This document shows, in pieces, positions 1-10,846 of a stretch of 64,000 nucleotides of DNA. The translations under genes and the position numbers were made by a program. Every line of letters begins with the position of its first letter. Within the stretch, counting starts at the first letter, position 1. The stretch comes from Paraescarpia echinospica (lineage: Eukaryota; Annelida; Polychaeta; Sabellida; Siboglinidae): assembly GCA_020002185.1 (NCBI GenBank), contig CM034531.1, positions 71,754,391 through 71,818,390 on the forward strand. The letters are read 5' to 3'. The notes under the pieces are model-generated. The model did not search any database. It saw only the letters and a list, made by a program, of their open reading frames with translations, and was not told the DNA's origin.

Positions 1-65
1 AAAGAATTTAGACCCGTTGAGTGGCGTACGTTATTGTCGTCACGCCGACGTGGAGATATATCAGT

Positions 66-769
66 TTCGCTGCGATCAAAGCACATCAATTTCGCCGCGG
101 TTTAAAAGTGGGTGGAGCTTATAATATGAAATCAAGAAATGGTGAAGTGCGCATGTCTGAACCTATGTAAATGAGGAAAACATCGCCGCAATCGGAAGAT
201 TAGTGTACTGAGTACCTGCCGCCAACATCGTTCGGAACCGTACAGAACACAGAAAACGGCGTGATTGTAAGTCCGTTTATCGGTGTTCTTTAAACGGTTA
301 CCGGGAAATCTAGATGACACTAGAATAACAAAAGTGTATCCTTTCAAATGGTACCAAGATCGTCGGGACAGTACGATCCGTGAGGGTGCTAGCGACCGTA
401 GAATTTCATGTTTTGGACGTGTTCTGTTCTTTTTCGCTCGCTTATAAATTTTTGCTATTATGCATAAGTACATTGTCACACAGAGTATTGCATTATATCT
501 GCATACCACACAATATCTCATTTTGACGCTCGCTTCCACCCAACATCTATTATTGTTGCGCGTCATTCGCACCTATGACATCACAATCTAACATGAAACT
601 GTTGTATTATTATTTATGTACTAACCAAACTCTCTCGGTCACCTCGTCTCATTGTGCCGCCAAGTCGGGTCCGACTTTCGGCGACTCTCTCACAGCCTTC
701 TCCATTCTTGCCTGTGTGATTTTGGCTCTCTGGGTTGTTCTAACGTGTGGGTCGTTTCTGGTTTAATTC
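66..769. other. No recognised gene
   Basis: The first 65 bases match the sequence near 20401-20465, so the window opens inside the upstream flank shared by the galaxin-like loci. The stretch after that has no match in the second locus and reads as an insertion or diverged spacer. Open frames on both strands are short and show no family motif. Confidence 0.4.
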
Positions 770-1830
770 ACTGTAGCCACCTTGTTCTGTTTCGACCGCT
801 TTCCATTTTCCCTCAGTCATTCCCAGAATGATGGTTTTTTCAGGTGTGATGTTCGCATGACATGGCCAAAGTTAATTAGTTTTTTAGGCAGAGGATAGAT
901 CCGTCACGTGTTAGTGGATTATTAAGTATAATTATTTAGAATTAATTTCTTTGTCATTTTTTGATCCACGAGATCCTTAATGTCGATCATCTTTAGTTGT
1001 GGTTCATGTTTCTGAAGCGTACGTTGTCACCGGGAAAATTATGGCTAGTACATTTCTACTTTTTGTAGTAATTGATATATTCCCGTCTTTCCATATTATG
1101 CCTAGACTTACCATTGCAGATCTGCCCAGCGTGAGTCGTCTGTTGTTTACTGGAGTGCATCGTCAGTGATGATCTTTCATCCTAGTAAAATAAACTGCTA
1201 GACAACTTCCACGTTCTACTCCATCAATAGTGATATCATCGATCTGTGTAATTGTCATAGTTCTTTTTGATATTGAGAAGAAGCCCAGCCGCTTTACTAT
1301 TATCTTTGATAGCTTGAATCATTTCTTACAGATCCTCCATTTTCCGCTATCTATGTAGTGTCATCGGCATATCGCAGGTTTTAAAGTAGCAGGCCACCAA
1401 TAATGACTCCTTTTGCATTGTATATCTGATTACCTGTTCGCTGTAGATGTTAACAGTGTTGAGGATAGTATACAACATTGTCTAACTCCTTTCCAAATGT
1501 TTAACCATTGAGTCTCTCCTTGGTTTGTTCTCACTGTGGCGTGTTGGTCATTCGTTATACAAGGAATGTATGAGTTTGATCAGATGTTTTGAAGCACCCA
1601 TATTTTCAAAACAAATCATGCATGACACAGTCAAAAGCTTTGTTTCGTTCGCGTGCCGCCTCTTTCAACCGTCGTAAATTTGCTGTCTTGTCCCTGGTAC
1701 CTCTCAGCATTCTGAAATCAGCTTGCTCAATGGAGACTTGACCATTTATGAAGACTTCGAGTCTTTTCTGAAGGATTTTTAGGAGCACTTTGTTGGTGGG
1801 TGAGATCACCGAGATGATCCGGTGGTTTTC
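770..1830 (-). mobile_element. Degenerate non-LTR retrotransposon (LINE) reverse transcriptase remnant
   Basis: Read on the minus strand this stretch shows the order expected for a LINE reverse transcriptase. A QADFRMLRGTRDKTANLR-like segment (about 1640-1740, the usual QAGFR..RGTRD block) is followed by FDCVMHD. The catalytic block LRYADDTT lies at about 1352-1378, then a thumb-like region with LLNIKK-type and ITIDGVE-type residues, then RLTLGRSAM near 1120. Stops and frameshifts interrupt it throughout. The element sits in the upstream flank of galaxin-like locus 1, where locus 2 has only about 170 bp, so it probably accounts for much of the extra length. The exact LINE clade is not assigned. 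Confidence 0.7.
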
Positions 1831-2029
1831 ACAGAGAGCTGAAATTTTTTTTTATTTTTTTGAATGGTGATGTATACATATTTCTTCCAGTCTGCTGGCC
1901 ATTTACTAGTTTTCCATATTGATTAATAAATAAGTAAAAGGGGATATTAGCAGACAAACAATCATAAATCCGATTTATTTTATAATATAGACGGCAGCAA
2001 CATTCCAACATTCTTATTCTTGTTTTAAT

Positions 2030-3160
2030 TAAAACCATCGTCCAAAAGTCCAAACTATCAATGCACGACTAGAATGTCACCATGTTTCATCAGACAAACA
2101 ATAAAGTTGTGCTACGTCAAATAAAATGGAAATTTATTGAAAAACACGTTTTGGGCAGTAACAATTAAACTTAAAAAATGCAAGACACACAAAATCACAA
2201 AAAAGTCGTATTGTTTCAATATCCATAACATAGGTGTAGTGTTTCATAAGAATAAACAAAAGGACGTGCTACGTTCTTATACCTTTAAAATATATTTAGG
2301 TTTGAAATTGACATTTTAGTGACAAATCAACTTATGAATGAACGAACGAACGAACGAAGATGTTTATTGACCCCATGTTTATAAAATGTACTATTTGTTT
2401 TTCAACCTTCATTGTATGAATACACTAAACATATACAAACACAAGTATACATATACGCATGATACATCATTGGTATGTAATTCGGTAATTTGCTGAACAA
2501 TAATAATTAATATATTTGAAACATAATATATACCAGACGGGGTCGGTGACTCCTATTAAGACAAAATGTCGATATCATAGGAGCCATCCCATTTACGTTA
2601 ATAATAACATAGGTACTTTTAATCAACAATAAATTCAATGTCAAGTGTGTTTATGTGTGTGCGTGTGCGTGTGTGTGTGTGTGTTTGTGTAAGTATGTGT
2701 GTGTGCGGTGTGTGTGAGTGTGTGTGTGATTGTGTGTGTGTGTTTGTGTGAGCGTGTACGTGTAAGTGTGTGCATTCGTGGATGCAAGTGTATTATTTTT
2801 TGTTTTTCATATACGTGTTCCCATGTAAACAATCTTATGCTAGCGTCATTGAAATAGATGAATGACCATACAAGATAATATCTACTGACAAATGTAGGCA
2901 GTTGTGTGGTGTTAACTGATGGCTAATCGTGGCTTCTGAAAGTTTCTGTCGTGGACATTCACGCAGGCCACTTGTTGGATGAGTGCGTGGATCTATGCAT
3001 TCCGAATGTAATGGGCATCAAAGAGAACTACCAAACATGCTGTGATTCAGCGAAGATAGCTACTGTTTGGAAGCTTTTTAGATTACCAACTCATCTGAAA
3101 CTAACCAGGTGCACTTGTAATATGAATGTTTAATAACACAATTATCATGATACCAATGTA
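2030..3160 (+). repeat. Upstream flank of galaxin-like locus 1, left part
   Basis: This segment aligns by eye with 20636-22570 (locus 2) and with the matching part of block B. Shared landmarks are a tract ending in ATGAACGAACGAACGAACGA near 2335, a TG-rich tract at 2641-2780, and the text around GTAGGCAGT and TTAACTGATGG. Locus 1 lacks a stretch of about 720 bp present in loci 2 and 3 (about 21525-22265), and it is split from its right part by a CR1 insertion at 3161. No gene is recognised in it. Confidence 0.75.
2641..2780. repeat. Imperfect (TG)n microsatellite
   Basis: An interrupted TG/GTGC tract. The histidine/threonine-rich open frames on either strand here are by-products of dinucleotide repetition. 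Confidence 0.9.
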
Positions 3161-5980
3161 ACAAGATTGCCATCCAGAGAATTAACTCTAGATGGCAGGT
3201 GGACAAGGAAGCCCTTTGGCTTATCGAGAGTCCAACCCTTTTATTTACATATATCCAGCCCTTCTGAGGTATGTGTCGATTTTATTTTAAAACATATTCA
3301 CACTACTAGCACCCACACAATCATCAGATAATCTGTTCCATTCATTCACAGTCCTTTGTGAAAATGAGAACTTTCTCACGTCTAATCTACACTGCTCCTT
3401 TACTAATGTAACTTCATGTCCTCTAGTCTTTCTATCTTTCTTAACTGAAAAAAACTTATTTCTATCAATATTTTCATAACCATTCAATATTTTAAACACT
3501 TCTATCTGATCTCCTCCTAGTCTCCTGGTCTCTAGTGTTGTTAAACCACATTCTTTTAGGCGTTTTTCATAACTAAGATCCCTCAGTTTTGATATCATTT
3601 TAGTCGCTCTCCTCTGTACTCTTTCTAGCATATCTATGTCCTTCTTGCGGTATGGCCTCCACGCTTGTATACAATATTCTAAATGAGGCCTAACTATTGT
3701 TTTGTACAGCGGTATTATTAGTTCTTTTTCTTTATATGCTATATTTCGCCTAATCAATCCAAGGATTTAATTTCCCTTTGAAGCTGCGATGCCACACTGC
3801 TCTGAAACGTTCATGTCAGCAGTATTTGTCAGCCCTAAGTCTTTTTCTTTTACAGTAGTACTTAGTACAGTTCCCCCCATTGTATATTCTACATATTCGT
3901 TCCCATGTCCTGTGTGAAGGCATTTACATTTCCCAAAATTGAACAACATTTGCCACTTTTCAGACCATTTGATCAACCTGTCTAGATCATCTTGTAAATG
4001 CTGTCTATCCCCATCACTTTTAATCCTTCTAAACACGTTTGTATCATCTGCAAATTTCAACACCTTGCTAGCTATATCATCGTCCAAATCGTTTATATAT
4101 ATTAAGAATAATATAGGTCCCAGTACTGATCCCTGTGGAACCCCACTCAAAACTGATTTCCAGTTTGAAGCCTCCCCATCAACAACTACCCGTTGTCTTC
4201 TGTCAATCAGCCATTTTTCTATCCAGTTAATTATACCATTTCCTACGCCATGGGCTTTTAGTTTAAGCAGTAATCTCTGATGTGGCACTTTGTCGAAAGC
4301 TTTTTGAAAATCTAAGTAGATGATATCTACTGGTGATCCATCATCTACCCACTTAGTGATATCTTCCAAAAAACATAACATATTTGTTAAGCATGACCTC
4401 GCTTTTAGAAACCCATGTTGAGATGGGTTTATCAAGTTATGTTTAACAAGAAAATCCACCAAGTGATCTTTAATTAGTCTTTCTAATAATTTATAAATCA
4501 CCGATGTTAAACTAACTGGTCTATAATTATTTGACTTGTTTCTCGAACCTTTTTTAAATAACGGTATGGTGTTTGCTTCTTTCCATTATAAACGAACCAC
4601 TCCCTCGTCTAATGACAAGTTGAAAACTGTTGCAAGCGGTATGCTAATTTCTTCTACAATTTCCACTAGTAGTTTGGGTGGAATACCATCCACTCCAGGT
4701 GATTTATTTTCCTTCATAGCCCTAATTTTCTTAGCTACCATTTCTGGGGTTACAATTAACTGTCTTAAATAGTCTGATTCTGCCCCCTTGAACTTAGCCT
4801 CTGGTACTGGCAGTGAACTAGTGTCTTCTCTGGTAAACACTGAACTAAAATACTCATTTAGGTCTTCTGCCATTAAGAATCCTTCTGATATTATATTTCC
4901 AGCACTATCTTCTAGAGGACCGACCTTATCCTGAACTTTCTGTTTGCTTCAAACATACGCATAAAAACTCTTGCTGTCATGTTTTATATTACAAGCTAAT
5001 TTATGTTCATAGCTTCTCTTTGAATTTCTAATTTTAGCTGTAGCTTGGTTTAGTGCTTCTTTATAAATGTTGTAGTCTTCGTCATTGCCAGTACGTCTAT
5101 ATGACTTCCACATCATTTGTTTATACTTAATTTTTCTAATGGCTTCTTTCGATAAGTATTTCTTTCTGGTCCGTTTCCCTTGTTTTTTGAAGGGAACAAA
5201 TTTATCTACGATGCACTCTATTTCATTCTTTAAGATATTCCAGCATTCTGTTGCTGTCTTATTCTTCAGTGTATTATTCCAGTCTATCTTTGCTAAATAT
5301 TTCCTCATTTCCTTATATCTTCCTTTGTGGAAATTTCTCCTGAACTGCTTTTTATTATTTCTTTCTGATTTTACTTTGATGGTAAAATGTATCTGGCTGT
5401 GATCACTACTTCCCAGAGGCTCACATAATTTAACATTGTCAACTAATTCATTCTGTGAGGACAAAACTAAGTCTAACACATTCTCTCCCCTGGTTGGTTC
5501 TAGCACATGTTGAGAAAGGAAACTATATTGTACTAAAACTAAAAACTTGTGGTCCTCACTACCCATACTCTGTAGAGATTTCCATTTTATATGCCCATGG
5601 TTAAAATCCCCCATAATAACACAGTCCCGTTTGCTCACTTCCCTTATAGCGTTTTGTATTTTTTCATTCTCTTCTATGCTTATGTTTGGACTTCGATAAA
5701 CTAATCCAACCGTTAACGTTGAGTTTCCTGTAACTATGTTACACCAAACAGCTTCTTCGCAATCTGCTTCTCTGTCTCATTTTATTTCATCAGCCTGGAT
5801 AGATTCTTTAATATATAAAATAACTCCACCTCCCCTTCTTCCTATTCTATCTTTCCTAAACATTACATATCCTGTCAGTCCCAATTCGGCATCTGATATA
5901 TCGGTGGTTGCCCATGATTCGGTTATACCTATTATGTGAGGGTCAATATCTTCTACCATAATGTTTTGTTCATTTGTGTA
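3161..5980 (-). mobile_element. CR1-type LINE, 5'-truncated antisense copy inserted upstream of galaxin-like locus 1
   Basis: The copy interrupts flank that is continuous in loci 2 and 3: the match stops after position 3160 and resumes near 5985. On the minus strand it begins inside the endonuclease domain and ends with the same 3' end as the copy at 51264-52049, including the CTGGATGGCAATCTTGTTA terminus. There is no poly(A) tail; family 3' ends carry a short 10-bp repeat (ATCTTGTTAA), as is usual for CR1/L2-type elements. No clear target duplication could be fixed here. It is the same family as the longer copy at 60-64 kb, in the opposite orientation. Confidence 0.9.
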
Positions 5981-5983
5981 CAT
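3250..5983 (-). pseudogene. CR1 ORF2 (endonuclease and reverse transcriptase), nonsense-broken
   Basis: ORF2 makes the apurinic-like endonuclease and reverse transcriptase that nick target DNA and copy the element RNA. From 5983 down to about 3250 one reading frame is kept. Endonuclease landmarks are IIGITESW (about 5920), RGGGVILYI and VIMGDFNHG (about 5600). Reverse transcriptase landmarks are SPGVDGIPPKLL, YLDFQKAFDKVPH (about 4300), GVPQGSVLGPILFLIYINDL (about 4110) and the catalytic FADD (about 4050). The frame is broken only by in-frame stops at 5777, 4949, 4586, 3767 and 3287 (lowest base of each), with no frameshift seen. This points to point-mutation decay of a once intact copy. Intact FADD contrasts with the altered motif in the 60-64 kb copy. 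Confidence 0.9.
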
Positions 5984-6770
5984 GCAAATGTCTTGACTGT
6001 ATCTCTGTATATGCTATGACCTATACACATGGGGGAAGTCATGCACACTGATCATACCAGATCAACACGGGTAGTGGAAATACATGTTTAGTAGACTAGT
6101 TAAATTTGTTACAATAACATTTGGTGCATAGTATTATATTGATGACTTGCGTCATGTGCTTTAACTTACGGCATTACAAATTAATCTAATACATATGAAT
6201 TAATCAATAATTATCAAAACTCCATAAAAATGACGATTAATTCAATTGAAATTAATTCATATTTTAATGTAATTGTTTAATTATTGAGTTTAATGTTATT
6301 TAATTTTCTTGATATGATGGATGTGTGACATTAATTTAATTGGAATCATTATGAGTCAATTATAATACATACAATTATCATATTAATTGCCCCATGCCCA
6401 GCGTCTACGTAAACGTAACTAACTAATTAGTTGTTATTCAGTAAGTAGATGTGGTGTTTATAAATTTCTCTGTATTGTTATTAATACAATATTTTTTTGG
6501 TGGCTAGACACTAAAACTTTATATACTCTGTACTAATTTACAAACGTACTGTTAAGGTAATAATTTCTTTAGCTCCGGGGGGCTTACCTACTTGTATTAC
6601 TTCTACCAGTAATAACTGTATGAAACCGTAGCTTTATACATTGCTACGAGTATTAAGTCAATCTTATGTATTCCAAGCCTCGTACAAATTGTACCACTTA
6701 ACAATATATATTCACGCATATGCGTGTTTTAGCAGGGAAATAAACCAAACAATCGTATTTTCTGTCATAT

Positions 6771-6814
6771 TATATATAATTTTGTTACGTGTCAAACGTT
6801 TCCAGTTCGTCCTG
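6771..6814 (+). promoter_or_regulatory. Candidate core promoter and short non-coding first exon of galaxin-like locus 1
   Basis: TATATATAA at 6771-6779 is followed about 33 bases later by an initiator-like CCAGTT (A at 6804) and then by a GTAAGT splice donor at 6815. The same arrangement is conserved in locus 2 (TATATATAA at 23103-23111, donor at 23147) and locus 3 (40200-40208, donor at 40244). The conserved spacing is what supports it. A real TATA box and transcription start are inference. Confidence 0.35.
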
Positions 6815-6888
6815 GTAAGTGGTGCATATGTGTACAGTTTGAACATTAACGCACTTGCAAGTAACTAGTTTCCCTTTCCACGTTTCAG
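6815..6888 (+). other. Candidate 74-nt intron before the galaxin-like coding exon
   Basis: GTAAGT at 6815 and a pyrimidine-rich TTTCCACGTTTCAG ending at 6888 make a plausible short intron. Loci 2 and 3 have equivalents of 73 nt at 23147-23219 and 40244-40316. The following exon starts one base before a codon (G ATC TGC CCA TTG), so a preceding exon would have to end in phase 2. The visible upstream exon supplies no ATG in that phase. Transcript data would decide. Confidence 0.35.
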
Positions 6889-6898
6889 GATCTGCCCA

Positions 6899-7993
6899 TT
6901 GAAACTTCCAATTCCGGTGCTCCTGGTGCTCGGCGCAGTTTGTGTCGCTATGGCCGGCGCAGGATTTCCTTCGCCGCGTGCTGTGTGCACTTTCCGTTCG
7001 TACAACACGCGCACCTTCCTGTGCTGCAAGGGGAACCTTCTGCGAAAGACGTCCATCTACATGATATGCTGTGGTAGACGCCCTTACGATATCCGCAAGC
7101 AAATATGCTGCAGTGGAATCATTCAGAGAAAGACCTCAGCCTCGATGGGATGCTGTGGTAGACGTCCTTACGATATCCGCAAGCAAATATGTTGCAGTGG
7201 AATCATTCAGAGAAAGACATCCGCCTCCATGGGATGCTGTGGTACACGCCCTTATGATATCCGCAATCAAATATGTTGCAGTGGAATCATTCTGAGAAAG
7301 ACATCCACCTCCATGAGATGCTGTGGTAGACGCCCTTACGATATCCGCAAGCAAATATGTTGCAGTGGAATCATTCTGAGAAAGACATCCCCCTCCATGA
7401 GATGCTGTGGTAGACGCCCTTACGATATCCGCAAGCAAATATGTTGCAGTGGAATCATTCTGAGAAAGACATCCCCCTCCATGAGATGCTGTGGTAGACG
7501 CCCTTACGATATCCGCAAGCAAATATGTTGCAGTGGAATCATTCTGAGAAAGACGTCCACCACCATGAGATGCTGTGGTAGACGCCCTTACGATATCCGC
7601 AAGCAAATATGTTGCAGTGGAATCATTCAGAGAAAGACATCCGCTTCCATAGGATGCTGTGGTAGACGCCCTTACGATATCCGCAAGCAAATATGTTGCA
7701 GTGGAATCATTCTGAGAAAGACATCCACCTCCATGATATGCTGTGGTAGACGCCCTTACGATATCCGCAAGCAAATATGTTGCAGTGGAATCATTCAGAG
7801 AAAGACATCCGCCTCCATGGGATGCTGTGGTAGACGTCTTTACGATATCCGCAAGCAAATATGTTGCAGTGGAATCATTCTAAGAAAGACATCCACATCC
7901 ATGAGATGCTGTGGTAGACGCCCTTACGATATCCGCAAGCAAATATGTTGCAGTGGAATCATTCTGAGAAAGACGTCCACCACCATGAGATGA
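6899..7993 (+). CDS. Galaxin-like secreted cysteine-rich repeat protein 1 (5' open part, 364 codons)
   Basis: The frame opens with a basic and hydrophobic leader (KLPIPVLLVLGAVCVAMAG) that looks like a signal peptide, then GFPSPRAVC and a first repeat with FLCCKGNLL. From 7067 it consists of 28-residue units carrying CCGRRPYDIRKQICCSG, four cysteines each. Paired cysteines and RPY(D/N) in tandem units of about 30 residues are the hallmark of galaxins, first described as coral skeletal matrix proteins and also found in molluscs and squid. The stated start is a TTG, because no ATG lies in frame upstream; the true initiator is probably on an upstream exon. A TGA at 7991-7993, replacing a cysteine codon, ends the frame after about 11 units. 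It may be a shortened functional product or a broken gene; see the continuation. Confidence 0.55.
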   Translation: MKLPIPVLLVLGAVCVAMAGAGFPSPRAVCTFRSYNTRTFLCCKGNLLRKTSIYMICCGRRPYDIRKQICCSGIIQRKTSASMGCCGRRPYDIRKQICCSGIIQRKTSASMGCCGTRPYDIRNQICCSGIILRKTSTSMRCCGRRPYDIRKQICCSGIILRKTSPSMRCCGRRPYDIRKQICCSGIILRKTSPSMRCCGRRPYDIRKQICCSGIILRKTSTTMRCCGRRPYDIRKQICCSGIIQRKTSASIGCCGRRPYDIRKQICCSGIILRKTSTSMICCGRRPYDIRKQICCSGIIQRKTSASMGCCGRRLYDIRKQICCSGIILRKTSTSMRCCGRRPYDIRKQICCSGIILRKTSTTMR

Positions 7994-10846
7994 TGTGGTA
8001 GACGCCCTTACGGTATCCGCAAGCAAATATGTTGCAGTGGAATCATTCTGAGAAAGACATCCACCTCCATGAGATGCTGTGGTAGACGCCCTTACGATAT
8101 CCGCAAGCAAATATGTTGCAGTGGAATCATTCTGAGAAAGACGTCCACCACCATGAGATGCTGTGGTAGACGCCCTTACGATATCCGCAAGCAAATATGT
8201 TGCAGTGGAATCATTCAGAGAAAGACATCCGCTTCCATAGGATGCTGTGGTAGACGCCCTTACGATATCCGCAAGCAAATATGTTGCAGTGGAATCATTC
8301 TGAGAAAGACATCCACCTCCATGATATGCTGTGGTAGACGCCCTTACGATATCCGCAAGCAAATATGTTGCAGTGGAATCATTCAGAGAAAGACATCCGC
8401 CTCCATGGGATGCTGTGGTAGACGTCTTTACGATATCCGCAAGCAAATATGTTGCAGTGGAATCATTCTAAGAAAGACATCCACATCCATGAGATGCTGT
8501 GGTAGACGCCCTTACGATATCCGCAAGCAAATATGTTGCAGTGGAATCATTCTGAGAAAGACGTCCACCACCATGAGATGATGTGGTAGACGCCCTTACG
8601 GTATCCGCAAGCAAATATGTTGCAGTGGAATCATTCTGAGAAAGACATCCACCTCCATGAGCTGCTGTGGTAGACGCCCTTACGATATCCGCAAGCAAAT
8701 ATGTTGCAGTGGAATCATTCTGAGAAAGACGTCCACCACCATGAGATGCTGTGGTAGACGCCCTTACGATATCCGCAAGCAAATATGTTGCAGTGGAATC
8801 ATTCAGAGAAAGACATCCGCCTCCATGGGATGCTGTGGTAGACGACCTTACGATATCCGCAAGCAAATATGTTGCAGTGGAATCATTCTGAGAAAGACAT
8901 CCCCCTCCACGAGATGCTGTGGTAGACGCCCTTACGATATCCGCAAGCAAATATGTTGCAGTGGAATCATTCTGAGAAAGACATCCACCTCCATGAGATG
9001 CTGTGGTAGACGCCCTTACGATATCCGCAAGCAAATATGTTGCAGTGGAAACATTCAGAGAAAGACATCCGCCTCCATGGGATGCTGTGGTAGACGCCCT
9101 TACGATATCCGCAAGCAAATATGTTGCACTGGAATCATTCAGAGATAGACATCCGCCTCCATGGGATGCTGTAGTAGACGCCCTTACGATATCCGCAAGC
9201 AAATATGTTGCAGTGGAATCATTCAGAGAAAGACATCCGCCTCCATGGGATGCTGTGGTAGACGCCCTTACGATATCCGCAAGCAAATATGTTGCAGTGG
9301 AATCATTCAAAGAAAGACATCCGCCTCCATGGGATGCTGTGGTAGACGCCCATACGATATCCGCAAGCAAATATGTTGCAGTGGAATCATTCTGAGAAAG
9401 ACATCCACCTCCATGAGATGCTGTGGTAGACGCCCTTACGATATCCGCAAGCAAATATGTTGCAGTGGAATCATTCAGAGAAAGACATCCGCCTCCATGG
9501 GATGCTGTCGTAGACGCCCTTACGATATCCGCAAGCAAATATGTTGCAGTGGAATCATTCACAGAAAGACATCTACCTCCATGAGATGCTGTGGTAGACG
9601 CCCTTACGATATCCGCAAGCAAATATGTTGCAGTGGAATCATTCAGAGAAAGACATCCGCCTCCATAGGATGCTGTGGTAGACGCCCTTACGATATCCGC
9701 AAGCAAATATGTTGCAGTGGAATCATTCTGAGAAAGACATCCACCTCCATGATATGCTGTGGTAGACGCCCTTACGATATCCGCAAGCAAATATGTTGCA
9801 GTGGAATCATTCAGAGAAAGACATCCGCCTCCATGGGATGTTGTGGTAGACGTCTTTACGATATCCGCAAGCAAATATGTTGCAGTGGAATCATTCTGAG
9901 AAAGACATCCACCTCCATGAGATGCTGTGGTAGACGCCCTTACGATATCCGCAAGCAAATATGTTGCAGTGGAATCATTCTGAGAAAGACGTCCACCACC
10001 ATGAGATGCTGTGGTAGACGCCCTTACGAAATCCGCAAGCAAATATGTTGCAGTGGAATCATTCTGAGAAAGACATCCACCTCCATGAGATGCTGTGGTA
10101 GACGCCCTTACGATATCCGCAAGCAAATATGTTGCAGTGGAATCATTCTGAGAAAGACGTCCACCACCATGAGATGCTGTGGTAGACGCCCTTACGATAT
10201 CCGCAAGCAAATATGTTGCAGTGGAATCATTCAGAGAAAGACATCCGCCTCCATGGGATGCTGTGGTAGACGCCCTTACGATATCCGCAAGCAAATATGT
10301 TGCAGTGGAATCATTCTGAGAAAGACATCCCCCTCCATGAGATGCTGTAGTAGACGCCCTTACGATATCCGCAAACAAATATGTTGCAGTGGAATCATTC
10401 ACAGAAAGACATCCACCTCCATGAGATGCTGTGGTAGACGCCCTTACGATATCCGCAAGCAAATATGTTGCAGTGGAATCATTCAGAGAAAGACATCCGC
10501 CTGCATGGGATGCTGTGGTAGACGCCCTTACGATATCCGCAAGCAAATATGTTGCAGTGGAATCATTCTGAGAAAGACATGCACCTCCATGAGATGCTGT
10601 GGTAGACGCCCTTACGATATCCGCAAGCAAATATGTTGCAGTGGAATCATTCAGAGAAAGACATCCGGCTCCATGGGATGCTGTGGTAGACGCCCTTACG
10701 ATATTCGCAAGCAAATATGTTGCAGTGGAATCATTCAGAGAAAGACATCCGCCTCCATGGGATGCTGTGGTAGACGCCCTTACGATATTCGCAAGCAAAT
10801 ATGTTGCAGTGGAATCATCTGGAGAAAAACGTCTACCTCCAAGAGA
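7067..10846 (+). repeat. Tandem array of 45 units of 84 bp (28 codons)
   Basis: The first TGC-TGT pair is at 7067 and the first of the final hybrid unit at 10847. The difference, 3,780 bp, is exactly 45 x 84, so no unit carries an indel. Units differ by few substitutions, mainly at the RKTSASMG / RKTSTSMR end and at IIQ / IIL, and the two flavours often alternate, giving a partial 168-bp higher-order pattern. Because 84 is divisible by three, the complementary strand is also open over long distances. That antisense frame is not taken as a gene. Confidence 0.95.
7476..8651 (+). repeat. Two adjacent 588-bp higher-order copies (7 units each) inside the array
   Basis: About 7476-8063 and 8064-8651 are nearly identical. 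Shared marker variants are SASIG, SMICCG, RRLYD, the TGA stop and the following RPYGIRK. A third, less exact relative at about 9650-10010 carries the same markers except that the stop position is TGC and the next unit has YEIRK. This implies that the stop arose in one copy and was then duplicated with it. Confidence 0.85.

Larger units (their letters stand above)
5985..6890 (+). repeat. Upstream flank of galaxin-like locus 1, right part
   Basis: The sequence resumes homology with loci 2 and 3 at CTGTATCTCTGTAT and continues up to the coding exon. A block at about 6230-6505 is extra relative to the other loci. It is very AT-rich with many AATTAAT-type words, and no clear terminal inverted repeats were found, so it is left as an unclassified insertion or diverged patch. 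Confidence 0.65.

Noticed and set aside
7991..7993. Selenocysteine at the TGA codons that replace cysteine codons in the galaxin-like loci
   Set aside because: The family-wide stop is TAA in locus 2, other stops are TAG and TAA, and no SECIS-like hairpin was recognised in the flanks. Ordinary nonsense is simpler.
7136..10798. Long antisense open frames opposite the galaxin-like array (up to 776 codons)
   Set aside because: The 84-bp unit length is divisible by three, so a stop-free unit gives a stop-free array on either strand. The antisense product has no cysteine pattern, leader or conserved ends, and it disappears in locus 3.
7067..10846. CRISPR-like array of direct repeats
   Set aside because: Units are contiguous, codon-structured and without spacers, in animal DNA with introns and LINEs.
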